The notes below the pieces were generated by a model, which was given only the letters and a program-made list of their open reading frames with translations, ran no database searches and was not told the origin of the DNA. A stretch of 14,672 nucleotides of DNA from Bacteroidota bacterium (lineage in GTDB: Bacteria > Bacteroidota > Bacteroidia > Flavobacteriales > Weeksellaceae), in the NCBI GenBank assembly GCA_023433225.1, contig JAEZDQ010000131.1, forward strand, positions 1-14,672, in the 5' to 3' direction. Positions 7,023-14,090 of this stretch are shown one piece after another (the first letter of the stretch is position 1; each line of letters opens with the position of its first letter). Made by a program: the position numbers and the translations under genes.

Positions 7023-7027
7023 TGGCA
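6989..7027 (+). repeat. Right imperfect repeat flanking the GxxExxY remnant
   Basis: This partner of 6691-6740 carries GACACGAAGAAA at 6995-7006 and AGAGCCTT at 7013-7020, then AGTGGC. It begins two bases after the last recognisable GxxExxY codon (6984-6986). This suggests that a deletion joined the middle of the gene to the downstream repeat. Confidence 0.55.
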
Positions 7028-7071
7028 TAAAAAAATGAATACCGACCACAAAAAGAAAACATACTATAATT

Positions 7072-7575
7072 ATGAATCCAAATCTATTATTTGACTTTAC
7101 AGTCAACAAGGAAAACAAAACCATTCATGTAAAACGTGAATTCAACGCAGAACTGAAATTGGTCTGGAAAGCATGGACTACGGCCGAAATCCTCGACCAA
7201 TGGTGGGGACCTGCACCCTGGAGGGCCGAAACCAAATTGATGGACTTCCGACCGGGAGGTTATTGGCTCTATGCAATGGTCAGCCCGGAAGGCGAAAAAC
7301 ATTGGAGTCGGCTCAATTACCTGAACATTGAAACAGAAAAGTCATTTACTTCAAAAGATGGGTTTTCCGATGAAAACGGCGTGATGAATCCCGACTTTCC
7401 GCAAAATATGTGGGAGAATCAGTTCATTGACCAAAAGGAAAAAACCCTAGTCAGCATGGTGTTGCGTTTCGACAGCCTGGAAGACCTAGAAACCATTATC
7501 GCGATGGGCTTCAAAGAAGGATTTACAGCAGGAATGAATCAATTGGACGGTGTATTGGAAAATTTAAAAAATTAA
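7072..7575 (+). CDS. SRPBCC / AHSA1-family protein
   Basis: This 167-residue soluble protein has the START-like SRPBCC fold with a hydrophobic ligand pocket, of the AHSA1 subgroup. Family marks are the N-terminal strand TIHVKREFNAELKLVWKAW, the signature TTAEILDQWWGP (residues 36-47), the strand FRPGGYWLYAMVSPEG, and the C-terminal helix ending GFTAGMNQLDGVLENL. Length is normal and no lesion is seen. AHSA1-type genes are very often next to ArsR-family repressors, so it was probably the original partner of the regulator at 6329. It is followed after 4 nt by the DUF1801 gene and should be co-translated with it. The ligand is unknown. Confidence 0.9.
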   Translation: MNPNLLFDFTVNKENKTIHVKREFNAELKLVWKAWTTAEILDQWWGPAPWRAETKLMDFRPGGYWLYAMVSPEGEKHWSRLNYLNIETEKSFTSKDGFSDENGVMNPDFPQNMWENQFIDQKEKTLVSMVLRFDSLEDLETIIAMGFKEGFTAGMNQLDGVLENLKN

Positions 7576-7579
7576 TACC

Positions 7580-7984
7580 ATGGAAAATCAAATTCCTCAC
7601 GACATTCTGGACTATCATGCAAAACTTCCCGGAGAAGAGAAGGCAATTTGCGATATTTTGGCCGCCGAAATTTCCAAACAATTGCCTGAAGCCGAAAACA
7701 AAATCTGGCATGGACATCCGGTCTGGTTTCTGGATGGAAATCCCATCGCCGGATACAGCAAAGAAAAGCCGGGAATCCGTCTCATGTTTTGGAGTGGTGC
7801 CGATTTTGGTGAGCCCGGATTAAACGTACACGGCAAAAAATTTAAAGATGCTTCCGTTTTTTACAATTCGGCAGATGAAATCAATACCGAAGATTTGCAT
7901 CGTTGGCTTGAAAAATCCAGAGAAATCCAATGGGATTATAAAAACATCGTCAAAAGAAAAGGTGTTTTGGAGCGATTAAAGTAA
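7580..7984 (+). CDS. DUF1801-family protein
   Basis: This 134-residue soluble protein matches DUF1801 (YdhG-like). The central block KIWHGHPVWFLDGNPIAGYS is followed by the strand KPGIRLMFWSGADF (residues 64-76) and the C-terminal helix TEDLHRWLEKSREIQWDY. It starts 4 nt after the SRPBCC stop, so the two genes form one transcription unit. DUF1801 genes often accompany AHSA1 and ArsR-family genes. The biochemical role is not established. Confidence 0.83.
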   Translation: MENQIPHDILDYHAKLPGEEKAICDILAAEISKQLPEAENKIWHGHPVWFLDGNPIAGYSKEKPGIRLMFWSGADFGEPGLNVHGKKFKDASVFYNSADEINTEDLHRWLEKSREIQWDYKNIVKRKGVLERLK

Positions 7985-7989
7985 AATCA

Positions 7990-8017
7990 TTTGTTTCAAT
8001 CTGAATACTTAATTTTG
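7990..8017 (+). promoter_or_regulatory. Possible internal promoter of the DoxX gene
   Basis: TAATTTTG (8010-8017) matches TAnnTTTG exactly, with TTTG (7990-7993) 16 nt upstream, slightly closer than usual. It may allow expression of the DoxX gene independent of the upstream module. Confidence 0.4.
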
Positions 8018-8042
8018 TCTTAATGTTTTAAATCAATCTATT

Positions 8043-8420
8043 ATGAAAAAAATAATTTTTAATGTATTGTCAGTCCTGCTCGGGCTGATGATGCTCAACA
8101 GCGGACTGAACAAGTTCTTCAATTATATACCGGTTCCGGATGATTTACCTGAAAATGTAATGAAAGACGGTGCCGCCATGATGGAAATCGAATGGTTAAT
8201 GCCTTTGATTGCCGTTGCTGAAATACTGGGTGGATTGCTTGTTATTATCCCAAAAGCACGCGCGTTGGGCGCATTGGTTTTGTTTCCGGTAATGGTGGGA
8301 ATTTTACTGACTCATTTGTTTGTGGCTCCTGACGGATTAATCATCGCACTGGCTTTATGGGCAATTTTGTTGTGGATTCTATATGAGAACCGCGAAAAAT
8401 ATGCGCCGCTTTTCAAATAA
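8043..8420 (+). CDS. DoxX-family membrane protein
   Basis: This 125-residue inner-membrane protein has four predicted transmembrane helices, at about residues 4-25, 51-70, 74-93 and 98-114. The first helix carries the DoxX-type GLMMLNSGLNKFF, and the second contains LIAVAEILGGLLVIIP, typical of the family. DoxX proteins are small membrane proteins linked variously to quinone-dependent oxidation or to redox stress, but the role of this subgroup is unknown. It follows the DUF1801 gene by 58 bp, a gap that contains a promoter-like element. Its stop codon directly abuts the stop of the convergent DUF6048 gene. Confidence 0.85.
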   Translation: MKKIIFNVLSVLLGLMMLNSGLNKFFNYIPVPDDLPENVMKDGAAMMEIEWLMPLIAVAEILGGLLVIIPKARALGALVLFPVMVGILLTHLFVAPDGLIIALALWAILLWILYENREKYAPLFK

Positions 8421-9122
8421 TCAGAACAATTTATAAGTCAATCCCCAGAAAAGGCTGAAATTGATGGGGCCGATGTCTTTTCCGTACCCGGGAATGACCA
8501 AAGGCTCCAGGCCTTCCTGTTTTTTGCTGCCCAGATAGATTTCCGGACGGACGGACACATCCGCATACAAATTCCCTAAAAGGCGAATCCTACCTCCTCC
8601 GACAATTTCAAACCAATAGGCGCTCACATTTTCAGAAGGGAAGCTTCCGTAGGAATCGATTTGATTTCCGGAAACTCGGATGGGATATTGGTTTACGGTT
8701 TGTTCATAAGCGGCATAAGCAAATCGGGCACCGGCATAAAATCCGTTAGAAGGGTCTTCATGATCTTGTGAAACGAACCAGTTGAATCCGAGTTTAAAAT
8801 AAATCCCATTTACATCTACATTCCATCCCAGTTCATCGTAGATATTTTTCTCATATCCGACTTCCGCAACAGCATTCCATTTTTCATACACCCGATAGGA
8901 AACCATTGCCTGGCCTCCCTGTTTATCGGTAAATGCAGAAAGCACAGGTGTAAATACATCTACTCCGATGAAGAGATTCCCTGCCTTCTTTTTCGAGGTT
9001 AAACTATCGGCATTTTCAGCCAGAACAGTTCCTGCTTCCAGGTTGATACTGTCCTGTTGCGCAGTGAGCGTTGCGGAAAGATTAATAATTATAATAAATA
9101 TAAAGATTCGTAGCTGATTCAT
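8421..9122 (-). CDS. DUF6048-family outer-membrane beta-barrel-like protein
   Basis: The protein has 233 residues with a Sec signal peptide (hydrophobic IFIFIIIINL, cleavage near LTAQQ). The rest alternates amphipathic strands ending in aromatic residues, such as YFKLGFNWFVS, GFYAGARFAYAAY, AYWFEIVGGGRI and INFSLFWGLTYKLF. A terminal Phe is typical of outer-membrane barrels. I assign it to DUF6048, which from memory sits next to DUF6452 and rlmD in Bacteroidota. The ATG at 9122 lies inside the end of the DUF6452 gene, giving a 41-bp overlap that suggests translational coupling. The function is unknown. Confidence 0.75.
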   Translation of the reverse strand: MNQLRIFIFIIIINLSATLTAQQDSINLEAGTVLAENADSLTSKKKAGNLFIGVDVFTPVLSAFTDKQGGQAMVSYRVYEKWNAVAEVGYEKNIYDELGWNVDVNGIYFKLGFNWFVSQDHEDPSNGFYAGARFAYAAYEQTVNQYPIRVSGNQIDSYGSFPSENVSAYWFEIVGGGRIRLLGNLYADVSVRPEIYLGSKKQEGLEPLVIPGYGKDIGPINFSLFWGLTYKLF

Positions 9123-9564
9123 TTTCCAATACGTTTGATTCGCCCGGCAACAGGCTTTGAATGTTGTTATGTGTAGCTTCGTAAGTCAGGTTTTCATAGG
9201 TAATCCTGAAACCACAGGCCTTGGACACATAAGAAGTTTTGGTGTTGTAATTTACGGTCAGTATATCGGGAATTGCACTCGCCCGCTTTTTGATCCGAAA
9301 ATAAGAAACAGACTCGTCCAAACCGCCCAAAGGAAGTTTGATACTATCTGTAAGTGCCCAAGTGTAAAGGGTATCCGGATTTTCCAGATTCTGATCCAGT
9401 CTTTCCACAAACAAAGTATCAACCGAGTTTTGCTGGGTTTGAATGTTTCGAAAAACCACTGTCAGGTAGGGCGTCCCTTCACCTATACAGACATCGTCTT
9501 CTTCGCAGGAAAACGCAAAAATCAGGGAGGTAATGAGTCCAAAAATGAGATTTCTTTTCTTCAT
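9082..9564 (-). CDS. DUF6452-family lipoprotein
   Basis: This 160-residue predicted lipoprotein begins MKKRNLIFGL, with a lipobox LIFAFSC placing the acylated Cys at position 20. Acidic residues EEDD follow at once, as often seen for surface-exported lipoproteins of Bacteroidota. The mature part is beta-rich (YLTVVFRNIQ, VDTLFVERLD, SVSYFRIKKR, CGFRITYENLTYEATH) and lacks transmembrane segments. Possible in-frame starts up to 30 bp upstream were rejected because they spoil the signal peptide. It overlaps the barrel-like DUF6048 gene by 41 bp, so the two probably work as an envelope pair. The role is unknown. Confidence 0.78.
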   Translation of the reverse strand: MKKRNLIFGLITSLIFAFSCEEDDVCIGEGTPYLTVVFRNIQTQQNSVDTLFVERLDQNLENPDTLYTWALTDSIKLPLGGLDESVSYFRIKKRASAIPDILTVNYNTKTSYVSKACGFRITYENLTYEATHNNIQSLLPGESNVLENESATNLYIYYNY

Positions 9565-9583
9565 ACTTCTAATGAATTCTTTC

Positions 9584-9591
9584 CAAAAGTA
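9584..9591 (-). promoter_or_regulatory. -7 element upstream of DUF6452/DUF6048
   Basis: The minus strand reads TACTTTTG, an exact TAnnTTTG match, 20 nt before the ATG at 9564. A clear -33 TTTG is lacking. Together with the terminator at 9613-9644 it suggests the lipoprotein pair is a separate transcription unit. Confidence 0.45.
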
Positions 9592-9612
9592 CAATTAATC
9601 TTTATTTCCTTT

Positions 9613-9644
9613 AAAAAAAGAATCCCGCAATGTCTTGCGGGATT
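9613..9644 (-). terminator. Rho-independent terminator of the T9SS repeat-protein gene
   Basis: AATCCCGCAA (9621-9630) and TTGCGGGATT (9635-9644) form a perfect 10-bp stem with a 4-nt loop. On the minus strand it is followed by seven T residues (A-run at 9613-9619). It lies 20 nt after the stop of the gene ending at 9665. Confidence 0.9.
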
Positions 9645-9664
9645 GGGATTTTGGTAGGTAAGTT

Positions 9665-11173
9665 TTATTTTTTAATCAATTTGGAGGAAAGGTGTTCTCC
9701 CTTTTCATTGAGGGCTTTTAGGATGTAATTTCCTTTGGGCAAATCGTTTAATTGAACGGAAGAAACCCCGTAGAACTTTTTAATCAGCCTTCCTTCCAAG
9801 GAATAAATTTCAACTTGTGTGAATGTTTCCGAAAAGTGGATTTGGTCTTTGGCTGGATTCGGATAAAAACTAAAGTTTTCAGATCCGGGTTCTTCTAAAC
9901 CTAAAGTTCCATTCAATTTGACAACCCAATAATCACTGATACCGTGGTAGCCCGTTACATCTCCATTATTGGAATAGGTTTCTCCCATCAAGATAAAACC
10001 GCCATCTGCAGTCTGTTGGATTTTTCGCACCACGTCGCTTGCGGAACCGCCCAAAGCTTTCACTCCCAATTGATTTCCATTGGAATCCAATTTCAAAATC
10101 CAATAATCTTCCTCGCCGTACCCTCCGGAATGCATTTCGGATTCGCCCACAGCCATATAATTTCCATCGGCTGTTTCGATGATGTAATTCCCTCGTTCGG
10201 AAAATTGCGTTCCATAAGACTTTTGCCAAAGAATGTCACCCATGTTGTCCAATTTTAAAATCCAATAATCGGTACCGCCATTGTTATTTTGAACGTCACC
10301 ATCATTTGAATCTGAAAATCCGGTTAAGATGAATCCCGAATCGGAAGTTTCTTGGATACTGTAAGCACCATCATTCATAAATCCGCCATAGGTTTTTTGC
10401 CAAATAATGTTTCCTGAAGGGGTAAATTTTACAATCCAATAATCTACACTTCCCAAATTGCCGGATACATCATGGTCGTTGGAAGCGGATAATCCTGCAA
10501 ATACAAAATTGCCGTCGGAAATTTCTTGAATTTCATAAGCCATTTCCCAGCTGGTTCCCCCATAATTTTTCGTCCATTCTTTGTTTCCGGATGCGTCTAA
10601 CTTTACAATCCAAATATCTTCGCCTCCATAATTCTGAAGAACATCTCCATCTGTAGATAATGTATAGCCAATCGCTATATATCCTCCATCCGAAGTGGAT
10701 TTGATATCATATAAAAAATCATTTTGAACACCTCCAAAGGATTTTTCCCAAAGGATATTACCTGCTCCATCAATTTTGATAATCCAAAAATCTAAACTAC
10801 CAATAGGAGCGGAAACATCGCCGTCGGTGGAATTGGTATAGCCGCCCACAACGAACCCGCCATCGGCTGTTTCGGCAATGGATTGTCCTTCTTCACCTCC
10901 GCTTCCACCATAGGATTTCTCCCAGATCATTTCACCGGAAGCATTCAATTTGGTAACCCAAATATCACTGGAACCGAAGTTTTGAGAGACATCCCCATTG
11001 TTGGATGACGCAGAACCTACTGCAAGAAAGGAGCCGTCTGATGACTGGATAATGTCATTTCCGCGCTCCACAGAGTTACCACCCAATGCTTTTTGCCATT
11101 GGATTTGGGGTATTTCCTGACCCAAAACCAAGGAAGAACCCACAAATAAAATACTGAAAAGAGTGTTTTTCAT
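9665..11173 (-). CDS. T9SS-sorted seven-repeat (likely beta-propeller) secreted protein
   Basis: This 502-residue secreted protein begins with a Sec signal peptide (MKNTLFSILFVG, cleavage near LVLGQ). Residues about 24-425 hold seven tandem repeats of 54-58 residues. Each has the pattern I.W.K.YGG, then T.DGG....G, a DGDV-like loop, and G..DYWI.KLD..GN. Seven units suggest a seven-bladed beta-propeller. Residues 434-502 (FSFYPNPAKDQ, VEIYSLEGRLIKK, LPKGNYILK, SSKLIKK) are a type A T9SS C-terminal sorting domain, so the protein should cross the outer membrane by the Por system. An upstream in-frame ATG at 11218 is rejected because it adds a polar extension before the signal peptide. The gene sits between rlmD and DUF6452 with its own terminator. 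The ligand is unknown. Confidence 0.88.
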   Translation of the reverse strand: MKNTLFSILFVGSSLVLGQEIPQIQWQKALGGNSVERGNDIIQSSDGSFLAVGSASSNNGDVSQNFGSSDIWVTKLNASGEMIWEKSYGGSGGEEGQSIAETADGGFVVGGYTNSTDGDVSAPIGSLDFWIIKIDGAGNILWEKSFGGVQNDFLYDIKSTSDGGYIAIGYTLSTDGDVLQNYGGEDIWIVKLDASGNKEWTKNYGGTSWEMAYEIQEISDGNFVFAGLSASNDHDVSGNLGSVDYWIVKFTPSGNIIWQKTYGGFMNDGAYSIQETSDSGFILTGFSDSNDGDVQNNNGGTDYWILKLDNMGDILWQKSYGTQFSERGNYIIETADGNYMAVGESEMHSGGYGEEDYWILKLDSNGNQLGVKALGGSASDVVRKIQQTADGGFILMGETYSNNGDVTGYHGISDYWVVKLNGTLGLEEPGSENFSFYPNPAKDQIHFSETFTQVEIYSLEGRLIKKFYGVSSVQLNDLPKGNYILKALNEKGEHLSSKLIKK

Positions 11174-11265
11174 ATTGATTAAATTTTGCGCCGAAGGTCT
11201 TTCTTCTGCACACATCAATCAATAAGGCATTTGTCGTAATTTTAATACTTCGATGGGATTTTCCT

Positions 11266-12681
11266 CTATTTTTGTTTCTCTAATAGAACCACATTTTCGA
11301 CATGGTGCGTTTGCGGGAACATATCGACCGGCTGAACTTTTTTAATTGCATAATGGTCTTTCATCAGTTCCAAATCGCGGGCTTGGGGTGCCGAATTACA
11401 GCTCACATATACAATTTTTTCCGGATGAATCTTCAGGATGGTTTCCACCACATTCTTATGCATGCCGTCACGCGGGGGGTCGGTGATGATGACATCCGGC
11501 CGGCCGTTCTGCGCAATGAATTCATCGGTAAAAATCTCTTTCATGTCGCCGCAATAAAAACTACAGTTTTCAATTCCGTTTCGCTGTGCATTTTCCTTTG
11601 CCGCATCGATTGCTTCCTGAACCGCCTCTACGCCTACTACTTTTTGGGCTTTTTGGGCGATAAACTGCGCAATAGTTCCCGTTCCGGTATAAAGATCGTA
11701 AACCGTTTCATCTCCTTTTAAGCCTGCAAAATCACGGGTGATTTTGTATAGTTCGTAAGCTTGAGCGGGATTGGTTTGGTAAAAACTTTTCGACCCGATT
11801 TTGAATTTCAAATCTTCCATTTCTTCCATGATGAAATCCTGTCCGGAATAATTCTGAATCTCCAAATCGTAAATCGAATCATTTCCTTTGGGGTTAATTG
11901 CATAAAGCAAGGAAACAATTTCCGGGAATTTGGATTTCAGGTTTTCCAGAAAGGCTTCCCGTTTTTCTTTGTCTTCTTTAAAGAATTGAACCAACACCAT
12001 GAACTCTCCTTTCTGATTGGAACGGATCATCAGGGTTCTCAAAAATCCCTCTTGGTTCTGAATATCATAAAATTCATAACCGTTTTGCTGCGCAAAAATT
12101 TTGGCTTCAAGCCGTATGGCATTCGAAGGTTCTTTCTGCAAATGGCATTCAAGGATGTCCAGTACTTTGCTCCATTGCCCGGGAATGTGAAATCCCAGCG
12201 CGTTGCGTTCATAGGACTGTTCGGTATCGCGGATTTCGTCCAAGGTCAGCCAGCGGGCATTGGAAAAGGAAAATTCCAGTTTGTTTCGGTAATAATATTG
12301 TTCCGCTGAACCTAAGATGGGAGAGATTTCCAAGTCATCGAAACCGCCGATGCGTTTTAAATTATTCTCGACTTCATCTTGTTTGAATTGCAATTGCGCT
12401 TTATAAGCCAAGTTCTGCCATTTGCAACCGCCGCAAACCCCAAAATGAATGCACCGGGGTTGAACGCGGAATTCGGAAGGTTTGAGGATTTCCACCGCTT
12501 TTCCTTCGAGGTAACTCGATTTCTTTTTGTAAACCGAAACATTGACCCGGTCGCCCGGAACAGCATCCTGAATCAAGATGGTTTTTCCCTCCGGGGATTT
12601 CCCGATGGACACCCCCTTGGCTCCGGCACGAAGCACTTCTATGTTTTCCAGAAAAATGTTTTTCCCTTTTTTTCTTGCCAT
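11266..12681 (-). CDS. rlmD: 23S rRNA (uracil-C5)-methyltransferase, RlmD/RumA type
   Basis: The 471-residue enzyme makes 5-methyluridine in 23S rRNA (U1939 in E. coli numbering) from S-adenosylmethionine. An N-terminal TRAM RNA-binding domain covers about residues 8-67. [4Fe-4S] ligands Cys77, Cys83 and Cys86 lie in CIHFGVCGGC, with Cys179 in ILECHLQ. The catalytic domain shows FYQTNPAQAYELY, the SAM site YDLYTGTGTIAQF, DPPRDGMHK, and the nucleophile Cys428 in VYVSCNSAPQARDL. It ends DMFPQTHHVENVVLL, as expected. All key residues are present. Outside gammaproteobacteria, single enzymes may modify a second uridine, so the exact site is inferred. The start at 12681 is only 4 nt from a -7 element, suggesting a leaderless transcript. 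Confidence 0.94.
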   Translation of the reverse strand: MARKKGKNIFLENIEVLRAGAKGVSIGKSPEGKTILIQDAVPGDRVNVSVYKKKSSYLEGKAVEILKPSEFRVQPRCIHFGVCGGCKWQNLAYKAQLQFKQDEVENNLKRIGGFDDLEISPILGSAEQYYYRNKLEFSFSNARWLTLDEIRDTEQSYERNALGFHIPGQWSKVLDILECHLQKEPSNAIRLEAKIFAQQNGYEFYDIQNQEGFLRTLMIRSNQKGEFMVLVQFFKEDKEKREAFLENLKSKFPEIVSLLYAINPKGNDSIYDLEIQNYSGQDFIMEEMEDLKFKIGSKSFYQTNPAQAYELYKITRDFAGLKGDETVYDLYTGTGTIAQFIAQKAQKVVGVEAVQEAIDAAKENAQRNGIENCSFYCGDMKEIFTDEFIAQNGRPDVIITDPPRDGMHKNVVETILKIHPEKIVYVSCNSAPQARDLELMKDHYAIKKVQPVDMFPQTHHVENVVLLEKQK

Positions 12682-12685
12682 GCCG

Positions 12686-12693
12686 CAAAGATA
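12686..12693 (-). promoter_or_regulatory. -7 element directly before the rlmD start codon
   Basis: The minus strand reads TATCTTTG, an exact TAnnTTTG match, ending 4 nt before the ATG at 12681. Transcription would start at or very near the start codon. The -33 element is poor. Confidence 0.5.
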
Positions 12694-12732
12694 GGATTTA
12701 ATGCAGTTGTGAAACTTTTAATAATAGGAAGC

Positions 12733-13149
12733 TTATAAATTGTCCTCCACAAATTGGCGACAGTATTCTTTAATTTGCTGTCTGACTTGCCTGAACTGCT
12801 CGTTGATTTCTTCGTCTGTTCCTGTTGCTTTCGATGGGTCTGAAAAGTTTTGATGAAACTTCTTGGCTTTAGTTGGAAAAAACGGACAACGTTCTTTGGC
12901 ATTGTCGCAAACGGTAATGACAAAATCAAAGTCGATGTCGTAATATTCATCAATGTTGTTTGACGTATGATTTGAAATATCAATTCCGTCTTCTTGCATT
13001 ATTGCAATGGCTTTTGGGTTTACTCCGTGGGTTTCTACACCTGCACTGTAAATTGCTGCATTTCCGATGGCAAAATGTCGTAAATAACCTTCAGCTATCT
13101 GACTTCTGCAACTGTTCCCGGTGCAAAGCACTAAAATTTTATTTTTCAT
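12733..13149 (-). CDS. arsC: Arsenate reductase, thioredoxin-coupled low-MW phosphatase type
   Basis: The 138-residue enzyme reduces arsenate to arsenite in the cytosol so that Acr3 can export it. The phosphatase-type loop CTGNSCRSQ supplies the attacking Cys9 and Arg15. The resolving cysteines Cys81 and Cys88 are present in TVCDNAKERCPFFP, and NFSDPSKATG supplies the acidic Asp104, all as in the thioredoxin-dependent (S. aureus pI258-like) class. The ATG at 13149 is chosen over an in-frame upstream start at 13167, because family members begin close to the P-loop. It is the last gene of the arsenic operon, 25 bp after the TSUP stop. A partial second copy of its 5' end lies at 14091-14183. Confidence 0.92.
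   Translation of the reverse strand: MKNKILVLCTGNSCRSQIAEGYLRHFAIGNAAIYSAGVETHGVNPKAIAIMQEDGIDISNHTSNNIDEYYDIDFDFVITVCDNAKERCPFFPTKAKKFHQNFSDPSKATGTDEEINEQFRQVRQQIKEYCRQFVEDNL
13057..13149 (-). repeat. Direct repeat copy within intact arsC
   Basis: This is the first 93 bp of arsC, repeated without gaps at 14091-14183. I count 83 of 93 identical positions by eye. The first 33 plus-strand bases are identical. Confidence 0.85.
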
Positions 13150-13174
13150 TTCTGTTCGTTTTTTCATCTGCTTT

Positions 13175-13948
13175 CTATATTATTCCCGCTCCCAATGCCA
13201 ATGAAAGTAGGACGAGCATTATGGCAACTGTTACTTGTAAAAAACCTAACTTAACTTTTTTCAACAATTTGTTTCCGATGTAGGCACCTGCAATTCCTGC
13301 AACTGTGGCAGAAGCAACCAACATTAAATTATCCGTTAATCCCGATTTGGTAAAGCCGGTGGCATACATGCTCAACCTTGTAAAGTCCACAAATGTTGAA
13401 ACCACAACGGCTGTGGCTACAAATGCTTCTTTTGAAAGTCCTGCTTTGATGAGAAATGCACTTCGCAACGCACCTTGATTTCCCGAAAGTCCGCCAAAGA
13501 AACCACTCAATGCTCCGCCAACCGGCAATTTGTCTTTTCCGAATTGCAGTTTGTTGAAATACGGAATGAAATCAATACAAGCGAAAATGATTAGCAAAAC
13601 TGAAATGATAAATTTTACAGGAAACACTTCAAAGTGTTTTCCAAACATTTCATAAGTGAACAATGGTTTTATATCGGGAATGTTCAACAACAACCAAGCG
13701 CCAAGGAATGCCGCAATTACAGCAGGAATACCAAAGCGAATCAATACCTGTTTATCTGCATTTTTGCCCACCAAAAACAATTTAAAAATATTGTTGAAGA
13801 AATGTACGACGCCTGTCAATGCAATCGCCAGATCAACGGGAAAGAAAACCATAAATACAGGTGTAAGAATTGTTCCCAGACCAAAGCCCGAAAAGAATGT
13901 GAGAATGGCTACCAGAAATGCCGTTAATGATATTATGAATATTTCCAT
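13175..13948 (-). CDS. TSUP (TauE/SafE) family membrane permease
   Basis: This 257-residue, highly hydrophobic protein has roughly eight transmembrane segments in two similar halves, as usual for TauE/SafE anion exporters. Recognisable parts are the N-terminal TFFSGFGLGTILTP, the middle GGALSGFFGGLSGNQGALRS, and the C-terminal AGIAGAYIGNKLLKKV. Family members export sulfite, sulfoacetate or other anions. Its place between arsenic genes hints at a role in arsenic or thiol/sulfur balance, but this is inference. The ATG at 13948 directly follows the TAA of a membrane-protein remnant. arsC follows after 25 bp, so the two are co-transcribed. Confidence 0.88.
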   Translation of the reverse strand: MEIFIISLTAFLVAILTFFSGFGLGTILTPVFMVFFPVDLAIALTGVVHFFNNIFKLFLVGKNADKQVLIRFGIPAVIAAFLGAWLLLNIPDIKPLFTYEMFGKHFEVFPVKFIISVLLIIFACIDFIPYFNKLQFGKDKLPVGGALSGFFGGLSGNQGALRSAFLIKAGLSKEAFVATAVVVSTFVDFTRLSMYATGFTKSGLTDNLMLVASATVAGIAGAYIGNKLLKKVKLGFLQVTVAIMLVLLSLALGAGII

Positions 13949-14090
13949 TTATTGTTTTCCTTTATTCCAAATATTGTCCACCGACCAATATCCACCGCCC
14001 TTGATTAACAAAAAAACTACCAAGCAAAATTGATCAATCTGTCCTGATATCGTGCATCTCTTCCCCCAATTCTTTGTCGGCTAAAACCTC
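13949..14090 (-). pseudogene. C-terminal remnant of a membrane protein (possibly DoxX-like)
   Basis: On the minus strand, codons after the arsC-like fragment read EVLADKELGEEMHDIRTD, then TGA at 14036-14034. If one T (14036) is skipped, the adjacent frame continues DQFCLVVFLLIKGGGYWSVD and ends NIWNKGKQ with a TAA at 13951-13949, immediately before the TSUP ATG. The pieces look like the tail of one small membrane protein with a frameshift. The KGGGYWSVD ending resembles some DoxX C-termini, but I cannot confirm the family. The N-terminal part is missing, and an arsC 5' fragment stands in its place. Confidence 0.55.

Noticed and set aside
9944..10258. An antisense frame over the T9SS repeat protein
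   Set aside because: It follows the repeat periodicity of the coding strand and has no start context or motif of its own.
9665..11173. Tandem repeats as a CRISPR or DNA-level satellite
   Set aside because: The periodicity of about 165-175 bp is protein-level and degenerate at the DNA level, with no conserved short repeat and no spacers.
11761..12309. A 182-residue plus-strand frame opposite rlmD
   Set aside because: The opposite strand encodes a complete RlmD with all catalytic and Fe-S residues, so this is an antisense shadow.
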